A DNA stretch of 64,000 nucleotides from Amblyornis subalaris (GCA_018881555.1 JACAXG010000112.1:310001-374000), one strand, 5' to 3'. Counted from the first letter of the stretch, positions 1-12,612 are shown. Notes: generated from the letters alone by a model not told the origin. Numbers and translations: made by a program.

Positions 1-549
1 ACAGTCTGTTCCTGAAAGACTGCCTCCTCTAGAAACAACATACATTGGAGCAGTTCGTGAAGAACTGCAGCCTGTGCAAAAGACTCTATTGGAGAAGTTC
101 ATGGAGAACTGTCTGCCATGGGAGGGACTGCACACTAGAGCTGGGGAAGAGTATGAGGAGTCTTCCAGCTGAGGAGGACGCAGTGGCAGAGACAATATGT
201 GATGACATGACCTCAAATCCCATTCCACATCCCCCTGCACCAGTTGGGAGGGAGAGAGTAGAGAAAATTGGAAGAGAAGTTGAGCCCAAGAAGAAGGGAC
301 AATTGAGGTGAGGGTGTTTTTAAGATTTGGTTTTAGCTCTCATTACCCTACTCTGATTTGATCAGTGATAAATTAAACTAATTTTCCCAANCCAGGTCTG
401 TTTTCCCTGTGAGAGTAACTAGTGAATGATCTCTCCCCATCTTCCCATGAGCCTTTTGTTATATTATCTCTCCCTTTCCCAGCCGAGGAGGGGAGTAATA
501 GAGCAGCTTGTTGGGCAGCTGACATCCAGCCAGGGTCAACCCTCCACAC
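1..549 (+). mobile_element. Solo LTR of an avian endogenous retrovirus, family B, cut by the window edge
   Basis: The sequence matches the sense strand of a long avian LTR whose near-complete relative lies reversed at 22493-23603. Shared blocks are the 'gagcagttcgtgaagaactg' segment near 53, a purine-rich block around 135-300, and the closing segment 'ccagccagggtcaacc' near 528-543. A decayed polyadenylation-type motif (gataaatta) lies near 366. The 5' part is outside the window. An 88-codon frame at 45-311 is a by-product of the LTR and has no ATG at its start. No internal retroviral genes follow, so it is probably a solo LTR. The family comes from memory and from the internal match between copies. 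Confidence 0.8.
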
Positions 550-3412
550 CACTGCAGTTCACCTATTCATAAGTCTCTAGCAGAAATCAGGTCAAGCTTG
601 GGTGATACGAAATTTTAAATGTCCAGGTTTTACAATGCCGTGCAGGTAAGTAACTTAAAGGTGCATTTAACATAATAAAAGAAAAATGCACCAGATGAAA
701 AAACAAGTTCTATGACTGAATGAAGGTTAATCTGTGTATGTGATGTTTGAAAAAGTGTCAAATTGATATAATCTCTTACACAACTGATTGTTTTATAGTG
801 TTTTCTGCTGATCTTAGCATGCAATTAGGCTTCCATCTAAAGTGCTGTTCATAGAAAAATCATAATTTACAATGTGGATTCTAGATGCTCTTATTTCTGA
901 AGATATTGAAGCATACTTGACTGTTATGTATTGTATTGTTGAGATCTTTTCAGGAGTCAAAATTGCCCTTGAAACTCTGTATATTGAGAGACATTGCAGC
1001 AAAAAAAAAAAAAAAAAAGGAGTTTTATCAGTGTAGCATTTTTTTTGCAGCTTCTACTACTGAGGTCTGGGCTAGAGGTGACAAGATGCTGTTATGAGGA
1101 AGCTTGTAGTGGTCTCGAAGCACAGCTGCTATTGAAGTACACAAGCAGATACTGAGAGGATGCATGAGAGAAAAACATTGGCAAACTGAAAAAAAGTCAG
1201 AATATAAACTGACCTGAAAAAAAAAAAAAAGATAAAGCTAGCTTGAGATTTACAATATTTCTTTTAATACACCAGTGACCAAGGAGAAACAAGTGAGCTA
1301 AAGTACCTAATTGTCTTTAAATTGAGTCATAATTCTACAAAATATTTGAAACAACACTTAAAAGAAAAAAGCCTATAATGATGAGAAAAAAGGTAAGAAA
1401 GTTTAGGTTTACCAGGAGAGTAAATTTAATATTTTTGGTTGTAATAAATGGGGGTGGGGACAAGAGAAAAAAGAACCCTCAATGAATAAAAAATGAACAG
1501 ATATCAAGTCAGATAAGGTTTTTATTCCGTAAAAAGGCTATAGATTTGATTTCATCCTGCAGAAAATCTTCAGCGAACATAGTCCTTGGAAGATAAAGAC
1601 AGGCTATTTTTTTTTCCATTGACCAGGTAATAGGAAAAGGTGATCTGCTGTGTCATAATACCATTACTTCTCTACACTGTGTTATATCATACCTCTGAGC
1701 CTACACATCTTATGCCAACAGGGTGTGTGATTCTCATAGTTTACAGCTTCTTCACTGGATATCTTGCTATTAGGCCACAACCCCCCTTAATTTACAACTG
1801 CAATTAAAATAATGGAACTCAGGGAGAGCTCCCCTGCATTAAGTGACTAGTCTCTGGAATTATTTTGTGTTTTTTACGCACTGCACTAACTCTAAAGGAC
1901 AGAAAAGATGTTTTCGTCCAAATATTGAAAAATTCCACTAACATATTCCAACTTAAATTCCTGAACAAAGACATTAAGTTTTGAGCCAATCTGATACCAA
2001 ATTCAGTCTCTGGTGTTTTACACTCTCAGATGGGACTTTAAGCTTGAAAGCTTTCCTCTTTCAGCATCTTTCTCTGATCTTAGGCCTCAGATCAGGCCTA
2101 CTTTTCCCATAATGTACTATGTGATGTCCTAATCAGCAAACGACCTTAGACTGAGGAAGCTCAGTCTGCTTTCCCTGGTGCACAGTCAAGCCATAAATCT
2201 TGGATAGAAAGAAGAACGCCAGTTTGAAACATTTGATCTAAATATCTTCAGGGCCTTATCAGAACTTGTAGTTTTAACAGTGACTCAGACCAAAAGAAAG
2301 TGTTTTCTTAGTTTAAAGAAACAAAAGTATATNTATGCTTTCTGACACAGAAGTGATGCTGATTTTGTGGAAGCCACACTTTTATATAGAAGTTACTTTA
2401 ACACCAGACACCACTCCAGATTGCACTCTGCATTCTCTAAGGTTCTAATCATCACCATATGACTGATAGTAACCTGACTCAGGCATTTAGTGTATCTTCC
2501 CATCACACATATCACCAAGTATAAGGGAAAAAAAATCCCATTTTTATAGTCTAAGCAGAGAAGACAATGGGTATTCTCTGAGACAGAACATTTTGTCACA
2601 GCGGTATTCCAGAAAACTGTATCTTATTTTGAAACAATGCAGAGCCTCCTTAGGAGCAAGTAATACATAATATGAACAAGACTATTTTTTTCACACGTTT
2701 TCATAATGCTCTAATAGTATAGTACAGCATAATGCTACAAAAGAAATCCTTTCGTTGTTCGACATACTACAAGACCAGAAGATATTTACTAGCATCATTT
2801 CAGACAAAAATATTAGGACTGAAGAAAAGAAATTGCATCTGCCTTCAGATATGTATATATAAAGGGGACAGAAAAACCCACATATTACCTTGAGACAAAT
2901 TTTGACTCCTTAGGAGAGGTATAGATTTGAACTTGACTATTGTATTGCTTTTAACTTAGCCACTGATCTGTCATGAATTTTAGAATTTCATTCTTCAATC
3001 ATGTNTTTTTAATTTAATTGAACACATTTAATTTAAGATGTTTTCTGAAAATAGTGAGGAAAGACAAAAAAAAGGAACCTAATAGAAATAGTAATATGAG
3101 CAATAGCAGCATTAAAAAATAGATGCTTTTTTGATGTCTAACAAAAAGCANCATTTTCTTTCTAAAAGGTGTTAAACGTGTTTTTAAAACTGGGTTGCAA
3201 AACCAGTTTGAGGTATTCTACCACCAGACAGGATCACTGTGATTAATATTTGACTCGGTATGATAATGCAGCCCAAAGAACTTCCTTGAATAAAGTGTTT
3301 TGCAAAGATTTCCTTAGAGAACAAACCCCCAAATCCTCAGCACATAAAACTTGTCATATTTTGTTCAGTGGCACTCTTCCCTAGGAGAAACCAAGATTCT
3401 TAGGGCTTAACT
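550..3412. other. Unique AT-rich non-coding sequence
   Basis: No gene or recognisable retroelement was seen. It holds an A18 run at 1001-1018, an A14 run at 1217-1230, a hairpin at 2148-2167 (8 bp arms AGACTGAG/CTCAGTCT, 4-base loop) and a weaker hairpin at 3187-3209 (7 bp arms AAACTGG/CCAGTTT). The A18 run has no convincing flanking duplication that would mark a processed pseudogene. Confidence 0.6.
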
Positions 3413-3755
3413 CCATAGAACCATAGAATCATAGAATGGCTTGGCTTCGAAGGGATATTTAAAATTACCTAGTTCCAATTCCCCTGCCATAGGCAGGGAT
3501 GACGCTTATTAGATCAGCCTGTTCAGGGCCAAGTCCAACCAAGCCTTTAAACAGACCCCAGGGATGGGACATCCACAAATTCCTTGTTCCAGTGNCTCAC
3601 TACCCTCTGAGTAAAGAATTTCTTCCTAACGTCTAATAGAAATCTCTTGTGTTTTATTTTAAAACTGTTCCCGCTTGTCCTATTGTTATCTGCACTTGTA
3701 AAAAGTCATTCTCCCTCTTTTTTAAAGCTCAATTTAGGTACTGGATGGCCAGTAG
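3413..3755 (-). mobile_element. CR1 LINE, 3' end fragment
   Basis: Read on the plus strand it opens with the reversed CR1 tail (ccatagaaccatagaatcat) and runs through the typical reversed 3' region: 'ttccaattcccctgccata', 'cagcctgttcagggcca' and 'tcctattgttatctgc'. The element therefore points to the minus strand and is 5'-truncated, keeping about 340 bp of 3' UTR and the ORF2 end. Divergence is moderate, with one N at 3595. No coding potential remains. Confidence 0.88.
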
Positions 3756-4900
3756 TTCATGAACAGTCAGGATATCAAAAGGGCAGAATTTAGGCTTTAC
3801 TATTACTATTAGAAAGCTATCATACTGAAAATATCAATTATCACTGACAAATCCTGGAAATTCTGGGATTCTATGAGGAATATACTTTCTGTCTTTTTTT
3901 TTAGCATCTAACCACAGCATTGCATCTTCACAGAACTGCATCAGCATTAATGCATTGGCATAGTGCTGGAAATAAGAACGAGGGAAGGCTGCACAGTGCA
4001 GATCTTATCTTTTCATGTGCCTGTGAACATATGCAGAACAGCTGGTAAAGGCTAGTGGGAACATGGAGATCATCTCCTTTGCTGGCTCAGGAAATCAAAT
4101 TAGGAAATCTGGATTAGCTTCCTCCTGGGTTTGATCAAAATCCAGAAATGAACCATTAAGCCTCCTTTCACCCTCATCACTAGCTGCAGGCTAATCACAA
4201 TGTGTCTGTCTGCTTCTGTAGAGGAGTAAGGATCAAGTGACAAGACCTTATCAAGGCATGGTAACACACGCTGACAGAATCAGGTTCTATATGGAATGTA
4301 GCATTAGTTGACTTTTTCTTTTAGATACCATGAATATCCATCTCTATTTTAAGGAATAATCTAGGACCTACAGCAATGACTAAGGATACAAACAACAAAT
4401 TATCAATTTATACTCAGGATATCTATTGTTAGGCAGGATGAATCTGGCTCTGGTGACTTTTGTAAAACATGGATACTCCTCAGGTAACAGGGAATATCTT
4501 GCTGTCTTGTTTATCTAGTGAATCTTGAGGTCATTTTTTACACAGTGGACAGCGGTACTAGAAATTGATCCAGAAGCTATCCTAAACTGAGCAGGCAATC
4601 ATTGCTTGACAAGAGAGGTAGCAGTAGGTGCTGGATTTTTATTTTCCATGCAGGATGATTCTTCAGCTCCCTAAAAAAGAATATTTGACAACATGCTCAA
4701 GGGTAAATTTCACTCATTTCTTAAGGGGAAAGGCAGAGGCACATGTGGCTGGAGTGCCACTCTAGTCTGTGCAGTCTTGGTCTAGATATAAGAATCCATA
4801 TCAATATTAAGTTCACTTGGGTTCAAAGGCAGCTCATATCTTTTCATGTCTTTTCATATCTTCTCATATTTTCTTTTGTTGTAGAGAGACCCTGGATAAC
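3756..4900. other. Unique non-coding sequence with a 10 bp tandem repeat
   Basis: No gene or dispersed repeat was recognised. The only structured part is a four-unit 10 bp tandem repeat at 4834-4873, listed separately. Confidence 0.55.
4834..4873. repeat. 10 bp tandem repeat, four units
   Basis: Units are tcatatcttt, tcatgtcttt, tcatatcttc and tcatattttc. They sit just upstream of the LTR at 4901. Confidence 0.85.
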
Positions 4901-5471
4901 TATTGTAGTTTAACCCCAGTCAGTAGCCAAGCCTCACACAGCTGCTCACTCACTCCCTGGAAGGGTAAAAGTTGGAAAACTTGTGGGTTGAGATAAAGAC
5001 AATTTTATAGGGAAGGCAAAAGTTATGCACACAAGCAAAACAAAATCAGGAATTAATTCACTCCTTCCCAAGGGTAGGCAGGTGTTCAGCCATCTCCAGA
5101 ACAGGGCTTCATCACACATGATGGTGACTGGCAAAGACAAACGCCATCACTCCAAATGTCCGCCCCTCCCTCTTTCTTTCTTTCCCACTTCATATACACT
5201 GAGCATGATGTCATGCTGTCTGGAATATTCTCTTGGTCAGTTTGGGTGACCTGTCCTGCCTGTGTCTCCTCACAGCTTCCCATGCACCCCCAAATTCCTC
5301 ACCAGTGTGACAGTATGAGAAGCAGAAAAGGCCTTGGCTCTGTGTAAGCCCAGCTCAGCAATAACAAAAACATCTCTGTTTTATCAACCCTGTGCTCAGC
5401 ACAAATCCAAAACACAGGCCCATACAGCCGCTGAGGAGAAAATTAACTCTACCCCAGCTGAAACCAGCACA
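4901..5471 (-). mobile_element. Solo LTR, avian ERV family A, near full length
   Basis: On the minus strand it starts TGTGCTGGTTTCAGCTGGGG and ends near 'ggttaaactacaata', about 571 bp. This is the layout of a widespread avian ERV LTR beginning TGTCCTGGTTTCAGCTGGG. It shares ordered blocks with the copies at 18866, 33688 and 43987: the block containing 'gagttaattttct', a 'gatgtttt..gttattgctgag' block, 'gggacacagccaggacag'-like text, 'atattcca', a TATA region and 'ttatctcaaccca'. A TATA-like sequence (TATATGAA on the minus strand) falls at about 5191-5198, preceded by TGACATCATGC. Flanks ataac/gcaac agree at only 3 of 5 bases, so the target duplication has decayed. No internal ERV genes adjoin it. 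Confidence 0.85.
5191..5198 (-). promoter_or_regulatory. TATA-like element of the family A LTR
   Basis: The minus strand reads TATATGAA directly after an ATCATGCTCAG block. The other family A copies carry ATATAAAA (19127-19135) and CATATAAAG (33961-33969) at the matching place. Confidence 0.5.
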
Positions 5472-6022
5472 GCAACTAACACTCCTATGTCATGGCCCCT
5501 ATTTCAAATCACATTTTGATACCTAATACCTGGTTAATATTTAAAATATTAAATATCAATCATGTCAATAGCATCTTTCTCAAAAGGCACATCATGGAGC
5601 ATGCACACAAGTGTGCAAGTGTAATCCTTCAGCACCAAAACCNATGTCATTCAGATTTTAGGTTTCATCAACATAGACAATGAGTTTGAAAGCATTTTTA
5701 ATGAACCTGTGTTAATAAATTACATCAAACATCATCATCTGCATTATCATGCTTGGGAGCAATATCAGGATAAATGGACTATAATTGTTCAGATCATCTC
5801 GCTTGCCTTTTATATAGAATTAACTTGGTCCTTGGCAAAGTGTTTTAAAACTTTATCTGAAACCTATTAATATCTGATAATTTTCAGAAGTCTAATTTTA
5901 GTAGCGAGTATTCTATATCCTTCTGGCTAATGTGAGGATGAAGCATATGCTGTCAACATAAAGAATATGTTTTCAAAGGTTTTTCTCCAAACACAGATCG
6001 AAATAACAGAACACTTCTACTT

Positions 6023-6067
6023 ATGCTTGATTATTAGTGCCCATGCTTGATTATTAGGGATTATTAG
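6023..6067. repeat. 19 bp direct repeat, two and a half copies
   Basis: The motif atgcttgattattag occurs at 6023-6037 and 6042-6056, followed by a partial gattattag at 6059-6067. Confidence 0.8.
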
Positions 6068-6619
6068 TTCAACAGGTGTCTATAAAAAGAGGACAAGTGA
6101 TACAGTTAAAATAAAGAAACACTTTAGACAGCAGTTTTTTTCTCAGATCCGATAGTTGAAAAGCCGAATAGAAGAGGAAATAGGAGCTAATCTATAGAAC
6201 TGTATTTTAAAACAAAAATAATTTCTTAATTACTCCTATTTTATTTTAAAGAGGAAGAAGGGCATTATTCCTTTAATCTCCTCTAGTAAAGTAATGAATC
6301 CTAGAAGGTAGAAAAAATGCCTTCTATATTTGAGGGTAAACATCTCCCTCTTCTGGGACTTTTTATGAAGTGCTCAGCAATTAAAATTCTGGACATCGCA
6401 TTAGGCATTGTTTAGTTCTCTGTGCACATACCATATAGGAAAGCTGGCCATTAATTCTTTTAAATCTAGTGTGTCATTAGCTTGAGGAAGTATAGAAACA
6501 GGCTTTTTTCTACTTATTCTCCTTGATATTTTTTATGACCCAAGGATCTAATTTTATTTGTTACAGAGCTAATCAAAAACTGCAAAAGNAAGGCAAAAAG
6601 AATGTATGTTTTTAGGATT

Positions 6620-6850
6620 CGTCAGTTAGTAGTGGCACGTTATTAGCTTACTGCAAAATCCTCTCCCATTTGTCTTAAATTATTAAACACTCCAAGACAA
6701 AATTAAAAGTCACTATCTGCTTATTAGACAGTTGCATGTACTTTGTTAAATAGCTGGCCAATTTTCATGAATTATTAATAAACACAGTAATTTAGCCAAA
6801 AGAAAGTTCATTAATGTCCAAAGGATTAATAATTACAGCCTCCCCCTCTC
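6620..6850. promoter_or_regulatory. Possible conserved non-coding element (homeodomain-site rich)
   Basis: This is a repeat-free block with unusually dense TAAT/ATTA cores, for example gaattattaataaac, cagtaatttagcc, gttcattaatgtcc and ggattaataattacagcc. It also has tagctggccaattttcatg. Such texture is typical of vertebrate developmental enhancers. This is a judgement from sequence texture only; no alignment was possible. Confidence 0.3.
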
Positions 6851-8341
6851 TGTGAAGCAATTATTCCCAAATTGTACCTACTGACAGCAGGTACATTTTT
6901 CAAATTGTATCTGCATATTTCTAGTACAGTGTTCATCACGTATAAACTGTTTCTTAAACTTATCAGCAAGTGCCACAGACAATACTATGCTATAATAGAT
7001 GTTGTTGCCAACCAAATTATCACAGGTGTATGTAATGGTACCACATTATGGTACTACATTACGGGAAACCACTTGTGACTATGTTAATAGAAGTGCTGCT
7101 AAAATGAAAAGGGGCACAGACTTTATCTAGACTGTTAGTACTGACAATCATAATTTATGGGAGCAATACTGTCTAGCTTGGAAGGTTCCAAGATTTATGA
7201 AAAAAGTCGTTGTGAACAGTTCTTAAGTATATCTTGTAGTCATTTTTTTACAAAACAATGTAGAATCTGTCATAAATACAAGAAGAGCAATTATGTCCAA
7301 CTCTAAATGTTCCTACTTATGTGTAAGTACACAAAAGTGTGTATGTATGCACAGAAACACAAAAAGTATTTTTTGTATATATATATGAAAATTATCAGTA
7401 TCATGAAAAAAGTTTCATTTGGAAAGTTGATGTATATCAATACAGAGCATGTGCACACAAGCTCTTTACTGAACCCGTATANATACTGGATTAATCTTTT
7501 GAGGAAAGTAATTTCTGATCTATATACCATGTAGATGCTTATGTTATTTTGCTTCATTCTTTTTTTAGAACGTAACAAATTTTGTAGCAAAACCAAGCAT
7601 GAATTATATTAAAGCTACTGTAAATCTCTTTTTTCTCATTAACTAACTTATAAGGAATATAACAAAGAATATGGGAAAAGCTTATAATTTTCACAAATAT
7701 TTCTGGTTNTGATTATATATGATTATTTACAAAAATTAGGGACAGTGTTCACTACAAAACAGAGGTTTGGACAGGGTTCATTTCTATGTTGTTGTCCCAT
7801 ACCAATAGAAAGGCCAATATTTCCAAAGACAGTACCCAAGTTACGGTGATTTATCAGTGCACATGGATTAGACCAGCTAAATCACACTTAAACAAAAGTT
7901 ACTTGATTTCTAGAATTCCAGAGAAATATTTTTTGTTACTGAAATAATGTTCTTAGCTCTTCTAATACTGTTTTCTGTGGAGTTTTCCTGCATGGATTCT
8001 AAAAACCTAAGTGTTTTTCTGTCATTCTTGAATTAACAGTGTTCTTCATTTTTCTCTGACCACAGAGTGTATATACAATCCATCTCTTAAATTTGGAACA
8101 AATGTTGTCCCTCATGAACCATGTAAAATTTCAAAGTAGTTGTATCTATAGTTAGTCAGTTCATAGACTTTGAATAAAGGTATACAACTTATGTGAGAGG
8201 ATTAAAAGAAGATAAATAGCTTCACAATGAATGCTAACAATAAAAAAGATTCAAGTATTTTGTATGCTAAGTGTTCAAACGACTGAAATCCTAATGTTTT
8301 TGTTGCCATTTTTTTCCTTTTTTTTTTTTAATGGATTAATA

Positions 8342-8998
8342 ACAGAATCACAGAATGATTGATATCTAGGCTATGTGGAGGTTATCTGGTCCAAATCCCT
8401 TGTTCAAGTAGACTCTCTAGGACAGTGTCCAGATGGATTTTTAATATCTCCTAGGATGAAGTCTCCACAGCCTCTCAGTGTGTGTCTCATTGCCTCTGGT
8501 CCTGTCGCTGGGCACNATTGGGTATCGTCTGGCTCTGTCTTCTGTCTTCTTTACAACCTCCCTTCAGGTANTTATACACATCGATGAGATCCCCCCTGAA
8601 CTTTCTCTTCTCTGGAATGAATTTCTCTCTCAAGGAAAGATACCTCAATCCCTTAATCACCTTTGTGGCCTTTTGCTCTCTCCATTATGTCCCTATTTCT
8701 CTTGTGCTGAGGAGCTCAGNACTGGCCACAAGACTCCAGATGTGGCATCACCAGTATCGAGTGGAGGGGAAGGATAACTTTCCTCGACCTACTGCCAACA
8801 ATCCTCCTAATACAGCCCAGGACATCATTCATATTTTTTGTTCCAAAGTCACATTTCTGGCTCGTGTTCAGCTTGGTATCCACCAGGACCCTCAACCTTC
8901 TTTCTGTAAAGCTGCTTATGCTGGGGCCATTAAGCCGGAATATTGATGCAGGAGGTTGTTTCTCCCAGGTACAATGGTTTGTACACCCCACCATCTAG
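8342..8998 (-). mobile_element. CR1 LINE fragment with the end of ORF2
   Basis: The plus strand starts with the reversed tail 'cagaatcacagaatgattga' and continues through reversed CR1 3' UTR into the ORF2 C-terminus. On the minus strand, frames around 8716-8946 carry CR1 ORF2 C-terminal signatures such as LRVLVDTKLN, LGCIRRIVGSRSR and VILPLHS. The end near 8998 is approximate. Stops and Ns (8515, 8571, 8720) break the frame. The plus-strand 154-codon frame over the same DNA is an antisense shadow. Confidence 0.88.
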
Positions 8999-9951
8999 CC
9001 TGAAATGAGGATGGTCTCATCACTGCTGCCTTGTCATTTCCACAGCAGAAATTGCAACACCTCTACAGAGAGCAGTGAAAAACGAGCCCCTGATTTGGGC
9101 CTGTGTCGAAACCTGAATCTGCTTCCTCAGGACTTGTGAGGAAAAAGACTTTCCCTTAGCTTTACTTGAATCAGCATTGACCCCATGTTAGCATAGTTTA
9201 TCCGAATTTGAGACATGAAAGAGTATCTTTTATGCAATATAATTTATGACAATGTATTAAGTGCAAGACACGTTTCTCCAAAGAGGTTCAATGCCTTACA
9301 TGTAAAAAAAATTAAAATTCGAATGTTACTTACATTCACAATAAACAAGCAGCAGTGACTAATCCCCAGGAGTTTAAATTGTTTGCTTATTATGGATCAA
9401 GGCNCTATTTTGAGGTTTGATTGTGTTTTCACTCTCCAACGTGAGTTTTAGTCGTTTAACAGGTGATATTTATGCAGTCNTTGTGCGACCCCTGGTGGAC
9501 AGACTTCTCTACACAGCATTATTTGCGTGAGAAAACTAACATTAAGAATACCTGCATTGAGCTGATCCAATATTTTTTTTCCCCTTGTAAATATCAATGG
9601 TCAGATATACACACATATNAAGTTTTTCTGTACTGTAAGTAAAGAAAATTGACATATCTGTGTTGGCATGTCTGTACATCACACATGAATCAAATTCTGC
9701 TTATGAAAGTCTAGTGGAAGTTCCTTTGAAGGCAGTAGAATTAGAGGACTCAATGAACTGCATAACAGAGCACAAATTGTAGGTACTGATTTTTCCAACA
9801 TTAATTTCACTTGCAGCAAAAAGAAGCTTTTAGAATTTTTTTTCAGGCTGATGAAGAGGACTTGTCCAACATCACCACAGCTGTAAGAGTAAGTCCAGCC
9901 CAGTAAACCATTTTAGCATTGCAAAGAAACAAAATCCTGAACTGTATTTGA
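8999..9951. other. Unique non-coding sequence between two CR1 fragments
   Basis: No gene was seen. The notable item is a CTCF-like motif at 9485-9498, listed separately. Confidence 0.55.
9485..9498 (-). promoter_or_regulatory. Candidate CTCF binding site
   Basis: The minus strand reads CCACCAGGGGTCGC. It fits the vertebrate CTCF core CCASYAGRGGGCRS at 13 of 14 positions, the exception being T for G at position 11. It is GC-rich and keeps two CpGs-type contexts poorly tolerated by decay, in a surrounding that is strongly AT-rich. It is not inside a recognised repeat. The motif is conserved across vertebrates; occupancy is inference. Confidence 0.5.
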
Positions 9952-10139
9952 TGTGAGGGTGGTGNGGCACGGGTTACCCAGAGAAGTTATGGATGCCCCA
10001 GCCCAGGCAGTGTTCAAGGCCAGGTTTGATGGGACTTTGGTCAAACTAGAGAAAGATACTTCTGAGCATGGCAAAGAGATTGGAACTAGATGGTCTTTAA
10101 GGCCCTTCCACCCCAAACCATATTTCTATGATTCTGTGT
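9952..10139 (+). mobile_element. CR1 LINE, 3' end with tail
   Basis: It starts at the conserved 'tgtgagggtggtg' and runs through 'acccagagaagttatggatg' and 'gtgttcaaggccaggtttga'. It ends in 'ccaaaccatatttctatg' followed by attctgtg, the CR1 tail. About 188 bp, 5'-truncated. The first 74 codons are read open because the ORF2 terminus is included, but there is no functional product. Confidence 0.9.
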
Positions 10140-11277
10140 ATACATTCTTACGGTTTTTTTTCCAAATAATTAAGTAACAGATATTAAGAAGTTTTTTTGC
10201 AGTACATTATAGGTCCACAAAGAGAGAGGGATGAAGCAGAAACTTTAGGTTTAAGGTCAAAATGTATCTTCCCAAAATTACTGGTCAGCTTTATAAGATC
10301 AGAGTTCATTAATAGTTCAATTTATTAAAAACAAATTCACTTGTTCCTTGTATCAACACTATGAACAGTCACACAGCTACAGTGAAATTGGAAAATTTGG
10401 TATTCTTTTTTCTTTATTAATCTTGACATAAAACCTGTAGATATTTTCAATTTTTGAGCTTAGTCATGTTTTCCTGCATACCTTGCTCTTTTTTCCTCAA
10501 GAAAAAAGTGAAAGAACCTTCCAGTAAAAGAACCTTACAGTACCTCCCAGTTCATTAGTACTTGAAGCACTTACCTAAACCCTGAGAAAACAAAATCAAG
10601 TCATTATTTTTATTCCATGTAGAACAAAGTCTTGAACCCATATGTTCCACTTCTTCCCAAATACTCAGTAGAATGCCTGTACTAGGAATGTACTTGGAGC
10701 CAGGAAAAAATATGGAGAGCTGATACATGACTGCTAGCATGCATCCCAAAATAGTTTGGCCAGTGCCAGGTGGTGCTTGCTAACAGTGTTGAAACATGAG
10801 TCCCGGGATGCTACATGACAGAAAGTATTCTTAAAAGAAATAGAGAGGAGGCTGCCCTATTTTTTGAGAGAAAAGATGTTTTTAGGCAGGAACACACAAG
10901 CGGTTTGTCCTCACAGCCAGGTCTCAGTTTTTATAGGAACAGATATGCATCTTGTGATATTTTAAAGGTNCTTGTTTAAGTCTCCTTTGTTGATGTTATT
11001 CCTCTTTGGAATCTGGATATGAATTATCCATCGCGCCATGGAATCCCCATTATTATTTCCAAGACATAATGAACATTAAAATGTAACAGGGGCATAACTT
11101 CAACTGCATTAATTCAAGATATTCTAAAGAAATACTGTAATAACCCACATAATGGATTCCAATATTTGATTCAGCTCCAGTAGATCATTGTCTTAATCAG
11201 TGTCTTCTGCATTCCAAGTGTCCAATCTGATTAGTCAAGCAGATGGAACAGCACTTTCTTCACTCCAAGAGTAGACT

Positions 11278-11634
11278 TCAATCTATTTCTGAATTACTTG
11301 ATTTAGTTTTGGCATTTTGTGCTGGCTGGTTGTGCAGTTCCCCATCACAGCACAGGTTTAGTCTTCTTAGGCTGTAAATGTTTGACTCAAGTGGTTTACC
11401 ATCACTTTTAGAAGTTAAAAATCTTACAGCTTCATCTCCTGTTAGTGCTGGAGTGGTTTTCAAATCCTGACAACTGAGNGACAACACCAATGAAGAACGG
11501 AGTTTTTCATGGATGCAGCCAGTCTCTAGGAAAATAAAGGAGTCTTGAGACTCTCTTTTCACAGGCCCAGGACATGGTCTGGTCAACAAAGGGTTAAAAT
11601 AAAGAGACTGAGAAAAAGCTGTGCAATTTAACAT
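11278..11634 (-). other. Unassigned 118-codon open frame, probably chance
   Basis: The frame is open for 118 codons on the minus strand, broken only by an unreadable codon at the N near 11479, and ends at a stop before 11278. Its composition looks more balanced than most frames here, with segments such as LTGDEAVRFLTSKSDGKPLE. The first codon is not ATG. I do not recognise the protein. By a rough estimate, AT-rich DNA of this length yields about one or two such frames by chance, so it is recorded as a candidate only. Confidence 0.15.
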
Positions 11635-12612
11635 TACTTCTTCGTTTCATTCTTCTTTGGTAGTTTAAAAGTACCGACCTTCTCCCATTCTTTCTGATCT
11701 AAGTCGGCATAGACAAATAGAATGAAACCATAGTGGTTCTTGAATTTATGAAACTGAAACCTCTTTTAGCCACCTGAAATTGGAAACAGGCTTTTGTTGG
11801 GAAGCAAGCATCTACTTTAAGACTCTCTTCTTTGTTACAGATATTTTTTTCCCTGGGGTGATGTGAAAGGACAAATAATATATCATAAACAAGCTCAATA
11901 TAGAGGCTCAGCTCTGAGTGCTCTATAATAATAACTAAATGCAATATAACTCACTTCAAGTAATCCATGGAGCTTTTAAAGCCAATAGTTTTCCAATTGC
12001 CACGATACAACAAAGTATGACTTTTTCTATTAATGATTTCCAAAAAAACCTGCTGTGCCATTATCTGCATAGCTGAGGTCTGATGTTTTAGAATGGTGAA
12101 TAGCTGCATTTTTTCCATCTTCACTGTTTATCTTTTAATTTGGATGTGCATTGTGATAAATTAATCCTTTAAGTACCTAGATTTTACNTTTTCCCATGTT
12201 CCTTAATCAGGTTTTTCTTTCACCCTGCTAAGTTTTGTGCAATAAATGGATAAGATACTAGTGAATGGCGTTTCAGTGTACTGAAGCATGATTCTTTTTA
12301 TTCTACATGCACATTAATGTGTAGGACAAAGGACTTAGAGCAGTTATGGTTGTCGTTTGCAGTACAGCCTAACCTTTTCTAACACAGTAAGTGCCATTAC
12401 CTGTAGGACAAAACCTGATTTTTCTTAATACAAGGTTGACATTGATAGTTTTATAAGGAAAATAAAACAAAAGAAAATCAATAAGAGAATGACATTACTG
12501 GAGAAGCATAGGGGCGAAATAATGCATTTTCTTTAAGAAATATGAAAACTGAGGAGTGTTCTGTGCCACTGTAAATTGTATTCTGACCAGCCATATGAAC
12601 CTAGACGCTTTC

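Larger units (their letters stand above)
5472..8341. other. Unique AT-rich non-coding sequence, including a CNE-like block
   Basis: No coding region or dispersed repeat was recognised. It contains a 19 bp direct repeat at 6023-6067 and a block at about 6620-6850 that resembles a conserved non-coding element. Both are listed separately. Scattered frames of 60-97 codons here are AT-rich chance frames. Confidence 0.55.

Noticed and set aside
1001..1018. A18 run as the tail of a processed pseudogene
   Set aside because: No retrocopy body is recognisable on either side and no flanking duplication was found.
8482..8946. 154-codon plus-strand frame
   Set aside because: It lies antisense to the CR1 fragment at 8342-8998 and has several unreadable codons.
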